DNA of 64,000 bases from Sphingomonadales bacterium 12-68-11 (GTDB lineage Bacteria; Pseudomonadota; Alphaproteobacteria; Sphingomonadales; Sphingomonadaceae), in the NCBI GenBank assembly GCA_002279825.1, contig NCCV01000003.1:925643-989642 (forward strand), in the 5' to 3' direction. Below, piece after piece: positions 24,729-31,628 of the stretch. Numbering within the stretch: the stretch's first letter is position 1; each line of letters opens with the position of its first letter. The position numbers and the translations under genes were made by a program. The notes under the pieces are model-generated. The model had not been told where the DNA came from and searched no databases. It saw only the letters and a program-made list of their open reading frames with translations.

Positions 24729-25238
24729 CTAGTTGGGAGACGAAGCCTCTTCGATCCGTGCGATGGCGGATTGCAGCACGGCCTCATAGGCGGCGGGTTG
24801 ATTGGCCCCTTTGCGGACGTAGCGTGATCCGAGGTCGCCGCTTGCGAGAGCCCCGCACCTGTCGTTCCAAAAGCTCATGGTCTCTCGAAACCGCACGACC
24901 AGCTTTTCTCGGGTGTCGATATGGGCGGGCAGGCTCGTCATGAATTCCGCGTCGCTCTGTTCGCGCTTGAGCGCGTCGACCAACATCGTTTCCGCAGTCT
25001 GGCGGTCAACGTCGGCCATGACCGCTGTACGCAAAGCAATGTCCCGCAGTTCATCCAGCACTTGCGGCCGATCATCAACGTCGTAGCCGAGGCTCTTGCA
25101 GGTCCCGATAGAGTTGGCGATGCGAGCGACATCTTTCGCATGGTCACCGAACGCCAAATAGTCGGCACCCTGCGCTCTCGCTGGATGGAACGCCGCTAAG
25201 GTCGAAACGAGCGCGATTGCGCCGGTGATGCCCCGCAT
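24729..25238 (-). CDS. Unknown exported protein
   Basis: 169 residues with a signal peptide (MRGITGAIALVSTLAAFHP, cleavage near ARAQG). The mature part is helical with two cysteines (GTCKSLGYDVDD and NDRCGALASG) that could form a disulfide, consistent with the periplasm. Divergent from the controller gene of the restriction system: its start is 26 bp from the palindromic operator at 25264, so the controller protein might affect it. No family recognised. Confidence 0.5.
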   Translation of the reverse strand: MRGITGAIALVSTLAAFHPARAQGADYLAFGDHAKDVARIANSIGTCKSLGYDVDDRPQVLDELRDIALRTAVMADVDRQTAETMLVDALKREQSDAEFMTSLPAHIDTREKLVVRFRETMSFWNDRCGALASGDLGSRYVRKGANQPAAYEAVLQSAIARIEEASSPN

Positions 25239-25263
25239 CCGATGAACTCCCAGACAGCCTCAA

Positions 25264-25281
25264 TAGGGACTATAGTCCCTA
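25264..25281. promoter_or_regulatory. Putative C-box operator of the restriction-modification controller
   Basis: TAGGGACTATAGTCCCTA is a perfect 18-bp palindrome whose core GACTATAGTC matches the well-known C-box half-sites GACT/AGTC with central TATA of R-M controller proteins. It ends 34 bp before the controller start codon. An adjacent weaker dyad GACCCTGTC (25282-25290) could be the lower-affinity second site. Confidence 0.75.
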
Positions 25282-25315
25282 GACCCTGTCGCCAACAGGC
25301 CGCCCTTGTCCACCA

Positions 25316-25516
25316 ATGGATTGGGGCAAGATCGTCGGCCAGAACGTGCGACGGCTGCGGGTCGAGCGGAAGCTTACCCAAGAGCAGCTAGCGCACGACG
25401 CTGAGATTGACCTAACCTATCTGGGTGGCATCGAGCGAGGCCGCCGAAATCCATCCCTAAGCGTGCTGGGCCGGATCGCTAAGGCGCTCAATGTTCACCC
25501 AAGCGCCCTTTTTTGA
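25316..25516 (+). CDS. XRE-family controller (C) protein of the restriction-modification system
   Basis: 66 residues, almost entirely a helix-turn-helix XRE domain: IGQNVRRLR-type first helix (VGQNVRRLRVERKLTQEQLA), DLTYLGGIERGRRNPSL as turn and recognition helix, then VLGRIAKALNVHPSALF. Size and sequence are typical of C proteins that time restriction enzyme expression. A palindromic C-box lies upstream, and the nuclease gene follows about 125 bp downstream on the same strand (or 92 bp if its earlier start is used). It should activate its own promoter and the nuclease at low level and repress at high level. Confidence 0.85.
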   Translation: MDWGKIVGQNVRRLRVERKLTQEQLAHDAEIDLTYLGGIERGRRNPSLSVLGRIAKALNVHPSALF

Positions 25517-25640
25517 TTGGGGCATCGCCGAGGCTTTGGGTCGAGGCCATCGCCGGATTATCTCGGCTGTTACTCCACTCATCTTGACCCTCTGACACCG
25601 ATCCTCAATGTTCACCCCAACTCATGAGGCGGGGAAAGTC

Positions 25641-26408
25641 ATGCAGGGCGAAGCCGATAAACGGGAAGATATCGCACAGGCTGTCACTGCGCTTCAGTCG
25701 CTTTCGCCCATTCAAGTTGAGGTTCTCACCAGCATCATCGCCAAATTCGCTGAAGGCCAAACCGCTGAACATTTGCGCAAAGACTTTCTCGATGACGATG
25801 CGTTCGAGTACTTTTCTACTCGTCTGGCCGCGCATCACGCGTCCAGCGGAGTTGCTCTGAAAAAGGAGAATTTCGAGCACATCCTCGAACAGTCCTTCAA
25901 GCGAGCTGGGCACGACGCCAAGCGGACGGACAGCATGGTCCACCGTGGTGCTGACCTTGAAGTCGAGGGCCGACGGTTCTCGCTAAAGACCGAGGCAGCG
26001 AAGGGTTTGAACCCGAAGTCGATCACGATCTCAAAGCTGATGGAGGCGCGATGGATTAGGGACCTCACAGGCCCGGAAGACGCACCAGACCAGGTTCGAA
26101 AACGCATCCTCTCGCACCTGCAGGAATACGATCGCATCTTCATGCTCAGAAGCTACGGCGACGAAACGAAGGTGAGATACGATCTTCGCGAAATTCCAAA
26201 ACACGTTCTTGGAGCAGTTGCCAACCTAGAAACCAAGGACTTCGGGAAGATCACAAATGCTGGCGGCACAAGTGCTAACGTAAACTTGAACGGTCGAAAA
26301 GCATTCAAGCTTGTGCTTGACGGAAGTGTCGAGAAAATCACCATTTCTGGGCTAGATGTCGATCTATGCCCGCTTCATGCGTGGTGGGAGCTTGGTTATC
26401 CCGGCTAG
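25641..26408 (+). CDS. SmaI-like type II restriction endonuclease
   Basis: 255 residues from ATG 25641 (purine-rich GGGGAAAG upstream); ATG 25608 would add 11 residues. It matches SmaI, as I remember it, along its length: DDDAFEYFSTRLAAHHASS near the N-terminus, a nuclease core with D105 and K116-x-E118 (ADLEVEGRRF, SLKTEAAKG), the segment LQEYDRIFMLRSY, REIPKHVLG, and a C-terminal LVLDGSVEKITISGLD. SmaI cuts CCCGGG, so that or a related site is the expected target. It is downstream of a C-protein gene and its stop overlaps the methylase stop by 4 bp, tail to tail. GC is lower than in neighbouring core genes. Confidence 0.8.
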   Translation: MQGEADKREDIAQAVTALQSLSPIQVEVLTSIIAKFAEGQTAEHLRKDFLDDDAFEYFSTRLAAHHASSGVALKKENFEHILEQSFKRAGHDAKRTDSMVHRGADLEVEGRRFSLKTEAAKGLNPKSITISKLMEARWIRDLTGPEDAPDQVRKRILSHLQEYDRIFMLRSYGDETKVRYDLREIPKHVLGAVANLETKDFGKITNAGGTSANVNLNGRKAFKLVLDGSVEKITISGLDVDLCPLHAWWELGYPG

Positions 26409-27517
26409 ACCGAGAGCGCGAGTTGGCCGCTCGAACTGATCGCGGGCGCTACTGCACCATCAATGTTATCAAGAATCGCACGGGCAATCTGCTCTGCGAC
26501 CATGGGAGGCACGGCATCGCCTATCTGGCGGTACTTGAACGACAGGCTTCCGAGGAATTGGTAGCCTGGAGGGAAGCCTTGAATCAGAGCCATCTCACGT
26601 ACCGTCAGCAGCCGGTCTTGCTCCGGGTGTGAGTATCGCCCGTTGCCAGGGTGACTGCACTCTCTCGTGACAGTAGGCGCCGGGCGATCCCAAGCGAGCC
26701 GACCGTAGATGTCAGGAAATGACCCCGGCTTCTTCGCATTCATGCTGGGAATGCGGAGATGAGCCAAGCTCTCGGGAATGTCCGTCCAGCTCCCGCCGTC
26801 GCGAGGTATGGCCCGCATTCTGTCCATGGATAGAGGCATCATCTTAGGCGAGACGTGCATTGGATCGTTAGGATGCACCTCGCCAGCGGCAACCGGCGGC
26901 AGATGGCTGAGGGCGTCGCGAACCGTGGCGAATGATTGGCGTTCTGGAATAGACCATTGGAAGCGGCCCCCGAGCTTAGCCACGATTAGTGATCTGATGC
27001 GGCTTTGCGGGAGGCCGAGGTGCTTGAGATCGTGGACCTCAGCGAAGACGTCATAGCCCAGGCTTGTCAGGTGCCGATGCACTCCTTGAAAATGATGCTT
27101 ATGGCGTCCGCGGAGCAGCTCCTTCACATTTTCGATGACAACGTACCGCGGGCGCCATGCCTCGGCAAAAACAGCCGTGCGTTCGACCAAGTGATTGCGA
27201 GCATCGTCCTTGATATGGTTCCGGGACTGCTTCTGGCTGAAACCGGTGCATGGAGCGCAAGAGATCAGGACATCCACATCCGAAGGGGAAAAGCCAAAGT
27301 GCGATGCCACTTCATCAGGGCCGGTTACCGCCAGATCAGCCGAAAGCGGCCGCAGCCCTAGATTGGCCTCATAAGTGTCGTTGCAGGCCGTCGCTCCAAT
27401 CGGGTGAGTGGGCTTCGCCACCTCCAGATCAACCGCGCCAATTGGCGTGAACTTACCCGTGCGGGCGAACCCGGTGGACATTCCTCCCCCGCACGAGAAC
27501 AGATCAACAAAATTCAT
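26405..27517 (-). CDS. C5-cytosine DNA methyltransferase of the restriction system
   Basis: 370 residues from the ATG at 27517 (MNFVDLFSCGGG). Motif I DLFSCGGGMSTGF (5-17), motif IV APCTGFS with catalytic C90, motif VI ENV (129-131), motif VIII QSRIRSLIV, motif IX EMALIQGFPPGY and motif X YRQIGDAVPP are present, so it is a complete m5C enzyme. The stretch between VIII and IX, which reads the target, is about 100 residues. It should protect the host against the adjacent SmaI-like nuclease. It is transcribed toward the nuclease; the two stop codons share CTAG. Confidence 0.92.
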   Translation of the reverse strand: MNFVDLFSCGGGMSTGFARTGKFTPIGAVDLEVAKPTHPIGATACNDTYEANLGLRPLSADLAVTGPDEVASHFGFSPSDVDVLISCAPCTGFSQKQSRNHIKDDARNHLVERTAVFAEAWRPRYVVIENVKELLRGRHKHHFQGVHRHLTSLGYDVFAEVHDLKHLGLPQSRIRSLIVAKLGGRFQWSIPERQSFATVRDALSHLPPVAAGEVHPNDPMHVSPKMMPLSMDRMRAIPRDGGSWTDIPESLAHLRIPSMNAKKPGSFPDIYGRLAWDRPAPTVTRECSHPGNGRYSHPEQDRLLTVREMALIQGFPPGYQFLGSLSFKYRQIGDAVPPMVAEQIARAILDNIDGAVAPAISSSGQLALSV

Positions 27518-27620
27518 TCCGCCATTCCTCGTTTTCGGTCGTGGCACCTTAGCGCTCCGCGAACAAGCCGTGAACAACTTTGGCCGTGGATATTTTTCGC
27601 CACAAACGGACAAGCTGCCA

Positions 27621-27636
27621 ACCGTATGGAAACGGT
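27621..27636. promoter_or_regulatory. Inverted repeat in the divergent methylase/unknown-gene promoter region
   Basis: ACCGT (27621-27625) and ACGGT (27632-27636) flank ATGGAA in the 232-bp gap between the methylase and the divergent gene at 27750. The related sequence GAACCGTTTGAA occurs twice nearby (27672-27683 and 27755-27766). It is a candidate operator for one or both genes; no C-box like that at 25264 is visible here. Confidence 0.35.
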
Positions 27637-27749
27637 CTGGGCACTAGCTAAACCATTTAAATTGTATTGCCGAACCGTTTGAATTGGCCCATGGTTCTGC
27701 GGCAAGGTCGAATCGGTCGCCCTGCACAAGCAGACGAAAGGAATTGGTT

Positions 27750-28445
27750 GTGAAGAACCGTTTGAAGGAAATGGGCCAAACCGCCTCGTGGCGGCTCATG
27801 GTCGCTGCCGCCATCGAGGGAGCGAAGCGGGATGGGTATTTGATGAAGCGCCAGCCCGGCCGCGGGCTGTCGAACACGTACGCGATGACCAAGGACGGCG
27901 TGACGAAGGTCGCGAGCGTCCGCACCACCCGTGACCGCTGGGTTGCGTTTCCGCCGCTGAACGGCGGCAAAAACTGGAAGACGCTCGACGACGCCGAGGT
28001 TGTGCTCGTCTCTGCGGCGGACGATCGTGAGAACCCGCAGAACGTGGACGTGTACCTTTTCCCGGCTGACGAGGTGCGCAAGCGCTTTGACGCGTCCTAT
28101 GCTGCGCGCATCCAGAACGGCCACATGGTTCCCGACGACTACGGCATGTGGGTCATGCTCGATAAGGGCGATGACGGCGTGGTCAGCCAGGTGGGTCACG
28201 GACTAGCGGCCGCCTATCCCGCGATCGCGCGCTTCAGCATCGACGAGTTAGAGGCGGACCTCGCCCCCAAGAGCCAAGCGATGGCGCAGGAGGCGTCAGT
28301 TCCAGCCGAAGAGGGCGGCCAAGGCGACGGCGTCCCCGAGCTCAACACAGTGGCCGACGTCCTTGCCTTCGCGCGCGAGAAGATCGCCGCGCTTACCGGC
28401 ATGCCGACCGAGGCGATCAAGCTGGACCTCAAGATGGGAGTGTGA
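27750..28445 (+). CDS. Unknown protein next to the restriction system, possible accessory cargo
   Basis: 231 residues from GTG 27750, preceded by AAAGGA; an ATG 66 bp earlier lacks a site. The N-terminus is basic (KNRLKEMGQTASWRLMVAAA), the central part has an alpha/beta pattern (VASVRTTRDRWVAFPPL, TLDDAEVVLVSAAD, NVDVYLFPADEVRKRFDASY) that recalls nuclease-like or small-molecule-binding folds, and the C-terminus is a linker (SVPAEEGGQGDGVPE) plus a terminal helical tail. I recognise no family. It is the last gene before attR, divergent from the methylase, and is followed by a clear terminator, so it is an independent cargo gene. Confidence 0.6.
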   Translation: MKNRLKEMGQTASWRLMVAAAIEGAKRDGYLMKRQPGRGLSNTYAMTKDGVTKVASVRTTRDRWVAFPPLNGGKNWKTLDDAEVVLVSAADDRENPQNVDVYLFPADEVRKRFDASYAARIQNGHMVPDDYGMWVMLDKGDDGVVSQVGHGLAAAYPAIARFSIDELEADLAPKSQAMAQEASVPAEEGGQGDGVPELNTVADVLAFAREKIAALTGMPTEAIKLDLKMGV

Positions 28446-28473
28446 CCGTGCCTATAGACCTCAAGCGCATCAG

Positions 28474-28501
28474 GGCGGGCCTTCGTGCCCGCCTTCTTTT
28501 C
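28474..28501 (+). terminator. Rho-independent terminator at the right end of the island
   Basis: GGCGGGC (28474-28480), loop CTTCGT, GCCCGCC (28487-28493), then TTCTTTTC. A 7-bp all-GC stem with a stable loop and a T-rich tail 28 bp after the stop of the last island gene. Confidence 0.88.
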
Positions 28502-28617
28502 GGGCGCGGGCTGGAGGGCAGAGGTCGGAATTCGGTATCTATTCGGTTTTCTCGCGACTTTCGCGTCGCAGCTGACCGCCTTGTCACAACCTAATCGTAT
28601 GAAAACATACGTAAAAG

Positions 28618-28663
28618 ATGGTGAGCCCTGCTGGGTTCGAACCAGCGACCTACTGATTAAAAG
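28618..28663 (-). repeat. attR: 46-bp repeat within the intact tRNA-Lys gene
   Basis: Identical to 14697-14742. Here the repeat is continuous with the rest of the tRNA, so the host gene stays functional. The repeat sets the outer limits of the crossover region used by the integrase. Confidence 0.9.
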
Positions 28664-28694
28664 TCAGTTGCTCTACCGACTGAGCTAAGGGCCC
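28619..28694 (-). tRNA. tRNA-Lys (anticodon UUU)
   Basis: Read leftward from 28694: acceptor GGGCCCT, D arm AGCTCAGTCGGTAGAGC, anticodon arm CTGACTTTTAATCAG with anticodon TTT, T arm CTGGTTCGAACCCAG, and acceptor 3' strand AGGGCTC followed by encoded ACCA. All four stems pair (one G-U in the acceptor). The 3' end points into the island, which used this gene as its attachment site. Confidence 0.95.
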
Positions 28695-28717
28695 GAACCG
28701 TGCGGCGATCCGGCGCG

Positions 28718-29212
28718 TCACCTACGGACGGGGCGGGGGCGGGTCAACCGCGCGTGAAGATGGCGCACGGTCAGGCCGGTGATCGGATCGCGCCATGCGG
28801 CGGCGATCGCGGCGGCCGGGGCGAGCACGAAACCGCGTTCGCGGAAGCGCGGATGCGGGACCGTCAACCCCGGTCCCGCGAAGGCGCCGCCGCTCCACAG
28901 CACCACGTCGAGATCGAGCACCCGCGCGGTCCAACGCTGCCCGCCGGGGCGCCGCCCCAACGCGCGCTCGATCCGCTTGAGCGCGGTCAGGAGGGCTTCG
29001 GGATCGAGCGCGGTCTCCACGATAGCCGCCGAGTTGGCGTAACGCCGCAGCGAAGGGCCAACGGGTTCGGTGAGCAACACTGGCGCACGCGCGACCACCG
29101 CGACGCCTTCCGCTTCGAGCCGGGCCAGCGCGGCCGCGAGCACGTCACGCGGGCGTCCGAACCGGGGGTGTCGCCGGTTCGAGCCGAGCGCGATCAGATA
29201 GCGGTGCGTCAG
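28718..29212 (-). CDS. folK: HPPK: 6-hydroxymethyl-7,8-dihydropterin pyrophosphokinase
   Basis: The enzyme makes the activated pterin for folate synthesis. Motifs: RYLIALGSNRRHP at the N-terminus, RRYANSAAIVET, LLTALKRIERALGR, RWTARVLDLDVVLW (magnesium-binding DLD) and VPHPRFRERGFVLAPAAAI. Conservation begins immediately after the amidase stop, and no ATG, GTG or TTG is well placed; a CTG at 29212 overlaps that stop as CTGA, the usual 4-nt coupling geometry, giving 164 residues. An ATG far inside the amidase (29362) is possible but would add 50 residues of non-family sequence. Confidence 0.85.
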   Translation of the reverse strand: MTHRYLIALGSNRRHPRFGRPRDVLAAALARLEAEGVAVVARAPVLLTEPVGPSLRRYANSAAIVETALDPEALLTALKRIERALGRRPGGQRWTARVLDLDVVLWSGGAFAGPGLTVPHPRFRERGFVLAPAAAIAAAWRDPITGLTVRHLHARLTRPRPVRR

Positions 29213-30075
29213 ATGTCCTCGCAGATCCGCCCATAGAGCTGCGGGCGGCGGTCGCGGAAGAAGCCCCAACTGGCGCGGTGGCGCGCCGCGGCAGCGAGAT
29301 CGAGCGTGGCAACCAAGGCGCCGGTCTCCTCGCAGCCGTATTCGACGAGCATGTCGCCCCATTCGTCACAGACGAAGCTGTGCCCGTAGAACGCCTGGCC
29401 GTCTCCGCCGCATTCGGCCTCGAGGCCGATGCGGTTGGCGGCGACTACCGGCATGCAATTCGACACCGCGTGGCCGATCATCGCGCGCCGCCACATCCGG
29501 CTGGTGTCCATTTCGGCGTCCTTGGGCTCGGCGCCGATCGCGGTCGGATAGAGCAGCACTTCCGCGCCCATCAGCGCCATCACGCGCGCGGTTTCGGGAT
29601 ACCACTGGTCCCAGCAGATCCCGACGCCGACTTTAGCACCGAACAGATCCCACACCTTGAACCCGTCGTTGCCGGGGCGGAAATAGAACTTCTCTTCGTA
29701 GCCCGGTCCGTCGGGGATGTGGCTCTTGCGGTAGGTGCCGATGATCTCGCCGTCCGGGCCGATCATCGCCATCGTGTTGTAATAGTGGTGGCCGTCGCGC
29801 TCGAAAAAGCTGGTCGGGATCGCGACCTTGAGCCCTTTGGCCAGCGCCTTCATCGCCACGACCGAGGGATGCTCTACCACCGGGCGCGCGGTAGCGAACA
29901 ACGCGTCGTCCTCGATCTTGCAGAAGTACGGGCCCGAGAACAGCTCGGGCGGCAGGATCACTTGCGCGCCCTGCCCCGCGGCCTGTTCGACCAGCGCGGC
30001 GACTGCGGCGATGTTCGCCTGCTCGTCGGCCGAACCGAGGGCGAGCTGCAGGGCGGCGACGGCGAGCGTGGTCAT
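29209..30075 (-). CDS. aguB: N-carbamoylputrescine amidase (CN hydrolase family)
   Basis: 288 residues. The nitrilase-type triad is visible: E44 (ILPPELFSGPYF), K117 (TYRKSHIPDG) and C154 (GVGICWDQWYPE). The PPELFSGPYFC and GICWDQWYPETAR segments are typical of AguB, which hydrolyses N-carbamoylputrescine to putrescine in the agmatine route. It precedes folK with a 4-bp overlap and is probably translationally coupled. AguA was not found in the window. Confidence 0.88.
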   Translation of the reverse strand: MTTLAVAALQLALGSADEQANIAAVAALVEQAAGQGAQVILPPELFSGPYFCKIEDDALFATARPVVEHPSVVAMKALAKGLKVAIPTSFFERDGHHYYNTMAMIGPDGEIIGTYRKSHIPDGPGYEEKFYFRPGNDGFKVWDLFGAKVGVGICWDQWYPETARVMALMGAEVLLYPTAIGAEPKDAEMDTSRMWRRAMIGHAVSNCMPVVAANRIGLEAECGGDGQAFYGHSFVCDEWGDMLVEYGCEETGALVATLDLAAAARHRASWGFFRDRRPQLYGRICEDI

Positions 30076-30132
30076 GGCGCGCTATCTAGTCGCAACGCGC
30101 GGCCGTGCAACCGCGGCGAAATGTTTGGCGCG

Positions 30133-30981
30133 TCAGGGACGCTTGCGGAACAGCAGCGTCATCCGGTCGCTCTCGCCGATCGCATCGAGTTCGGCGCGGC
30201 GGGCCGAGCCCTCCGGCGTTCCGCGATAGCCGGGGGGCAGCGTCCACACGCCCTGCGGCCAGTTGGCGGGGTCCTTCGGGTTGGCGTTGATTTCGCTCTT
30301 GGCGACAAGATCGAAGCCGTAGCTGTCGAGCACCGCGATCACGTCCTTCTCACGCAGATAGCCCATTTCGCCGAGCGTGTAGTCCGCCGGGGCGTCGGCC
30401 TTGGCGCGGTGTTGCTCGACCCCGAGCAGGCCGTCGGGTTTGAGCAGGCGCCGCGCCGTGACCAGCGTATCGTGCAGCCAGCCGGAGCGGCGCATGTTGT
30501 GCATCTCGCGGAAGATCAGGAACCGGTCGGCGGTCCCGGCCAGCGCATCGGGCACGTCGTCGGTGTTGGCCCCGATCGTCCGCGCGCCGCCTTCCCCGAC
30601 CCACCCGCGTGCCTCCGCCGGGAAGCGCTCCGCGGTATTGCGGTACATGTCCCAGTACCCGGTCAGTTCGGGATGCAGTTCGGGGTTGAGCGAGATGTAA
30701 GTGCCGCGCTCGCCGAGGTACGGGATCAGCACGCGCGAGAACCAGCCGCCGGCGGGCATGTAATCGACCACGGTCATGCCGGGGCGGACCTGGAAGAAGG
30801 CGAGCGTTTCGGCCGGATTCCGGTGGACGTCGCGCGCGCGGTCGGCGGCGCGGCGCGGATGCGCGAGCACCTCGGCCAGCGCCGGATCGGCCGCCTGCGG
30901 CTGCGCGGAGGCGGGGGCCGGCACGGCGAGCGTCAAGGGAACGGCCATCATGGCCGCGGCGGCGAGGAACGCGAAACGCAT
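30133..30981 (-). CDS. Exported class I methyltransferase-like protein
   Basis: 282 residues with a clear signal peptide (MRFAFLAAAAMMAVPLTLAV ... ending ASAQ). The mature part resembles a class I SAM methyltransferase: glycine motif region TVVDYMPAGGWFSRVL, then FREMHNMRR and RRLLKPDGLLGVEQHRA. The glycine motif is atypical, and a periplasmic methyltransferase would lack SAM, so the true activity is doubtful. Such exported members are widespread in sphingomonads as I recall. It lies alone between aguB and msrA. Confidence 0.75.
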   Translation of the reverse strand: MRFAFLAAAAMMAVPLTLAVPAPASAQPQAADPALAEVLAHPRRAADRARDVHRNPAETLAFFQVRPGMTVVDYMPAGGWFSRVLIPYLGERGTYISLNPELHPELTGYWDMYRNTAERFPAEARGWVGEGGARTIGANTDDVPDALAGTADRFLIFREMHNMRRSGWLHDTLVTARRLLKPDGLLGVEQHRAKADAPADYTLGEMGYLREKDVIAVLDSYGFDLVAKSEINANPKDPANWPQGVWTLPPGYRGTPEGSARRAELDAIGESDRMTLLFRKRP

Positions 30982-31078
30982 CGAAGCTCTCCCGGTGATC
31001 AGGCGGACAGCCTACCCTGCCGCAGGAGGATGACAAGCGCGTTGCCCGGCCCCATCTTTACACCAAAGGAGAACGGCA

Positions 31079-31621
31079 ATGGCGGATGAGACGGTGATCG
31101 TGGCCGGCGGATGCTTCTGGTGCACCGAGGCGGTGTTCCGCGACGTGATCGGGGTCAGCGCGGTCGAAAGCGGCTATATCGGCGGGACCGTGCCCGACCC
31201 GACTTACAAACAAGTGTGCAGCGGCACCACCGGCCATGCCGAGGCGATCCGCGTGACATTCGACACGGACGCCATCTCGCTCGCCGAGATCCTCGACGTG
31301 TTTCTCGGCACGCACGATCCGACTCAGCTCAACCGCCAGGGCGGCGACGTTGGCACGCAGTACCGCAGCGCGGTCTTCCCGGTCGGCGACGGCCAGCGCG
31401 AGGAAGCCGAAGCGGCCATCGCGCGCTGGAATGCCGAGCATCCCGGCCAGCGCGCGGTGACCACGATCGAAGGCCCGGCGCCGTGGTACCCGGCCGAGGA
31501 CTATCATCAGGAGTATTGGGAGGGCGAAGGCCAGCGCAATCCCTATTGCCTGGCCGTGATCCCGCCCAAGCTGCTGAAACTGCGCAAGAGCTTCCAGAAC
31601 AAGGTGCGCGCGCCAGCCTGA
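31079..31621 (+). CDS. msrA: Peptide-methionine (S)-S-oxide reductase
   Basis: 180 residues. The catalytic GGCFWC motif has the nucleophile at C12, followed by SGYIGG, YKQVCSGTTGHAEA and GTQYRSAVF, all standard for MsrA. It repairs S-methionine sulfoxide in oxidised proteins using thioredoxin. No MsrB domain is fused. AAAGGAGAA precedes the start at 31079. It converges with rsmB (7-bp gap). Confidence 0.95.
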   Translation: MADETVIVAGGCFWCTEAVFRDVIGVSAVESGYIGGTVPDPTYKQVCSGTTGHAEAIRVTFDTDAISLAEILDVFLGTHDPTQLNRQGGDVGTQYRSAVFPVGDGQREEAEAAIARWNAEHPGQRAVTTIEGPAPWYPAEDYHQEYWEGEGQRNPYCLAVIPPKLLKLRKSFQNKVRAPA

Positions 31622-31628
31622 ACGCCGC

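Larger units (their letters stand above)
14697..28663. mobile_element. tRNA-Lys-integrated island of about 14 kb, phage-satellite-like
   Basis: The element is bounded by two identical 46-bp copies of the 3' part of a tRNA-Lys gene (14697-14742 and 28618-28663). Just inside the left end is a tyrosine integrase, followed by an excisionase-type HTH gene, a primase-helicase on the opposite strand, a second HTH gene, a repeat cluster, a terminase-small-subunit-like gene, short unknown genes and a restriction-modification cargo. No capsid, tail, large terminase, relaxase or conjugation genes are present, so it is neither a complete prophage nor a conjugative element. Integrase + AlpA-type regulator + primase + TerS-like is the signature of P4/PICI-type satellites. 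That label is inference; the island itself is directly supported. Confidence 0.88.

Noticed and set aside
29278..31089. 603-codon open frame antisense to aguB and the exported methyltransferase
   Set aside because: Covers two real genes and their spacer; no coherent family features.
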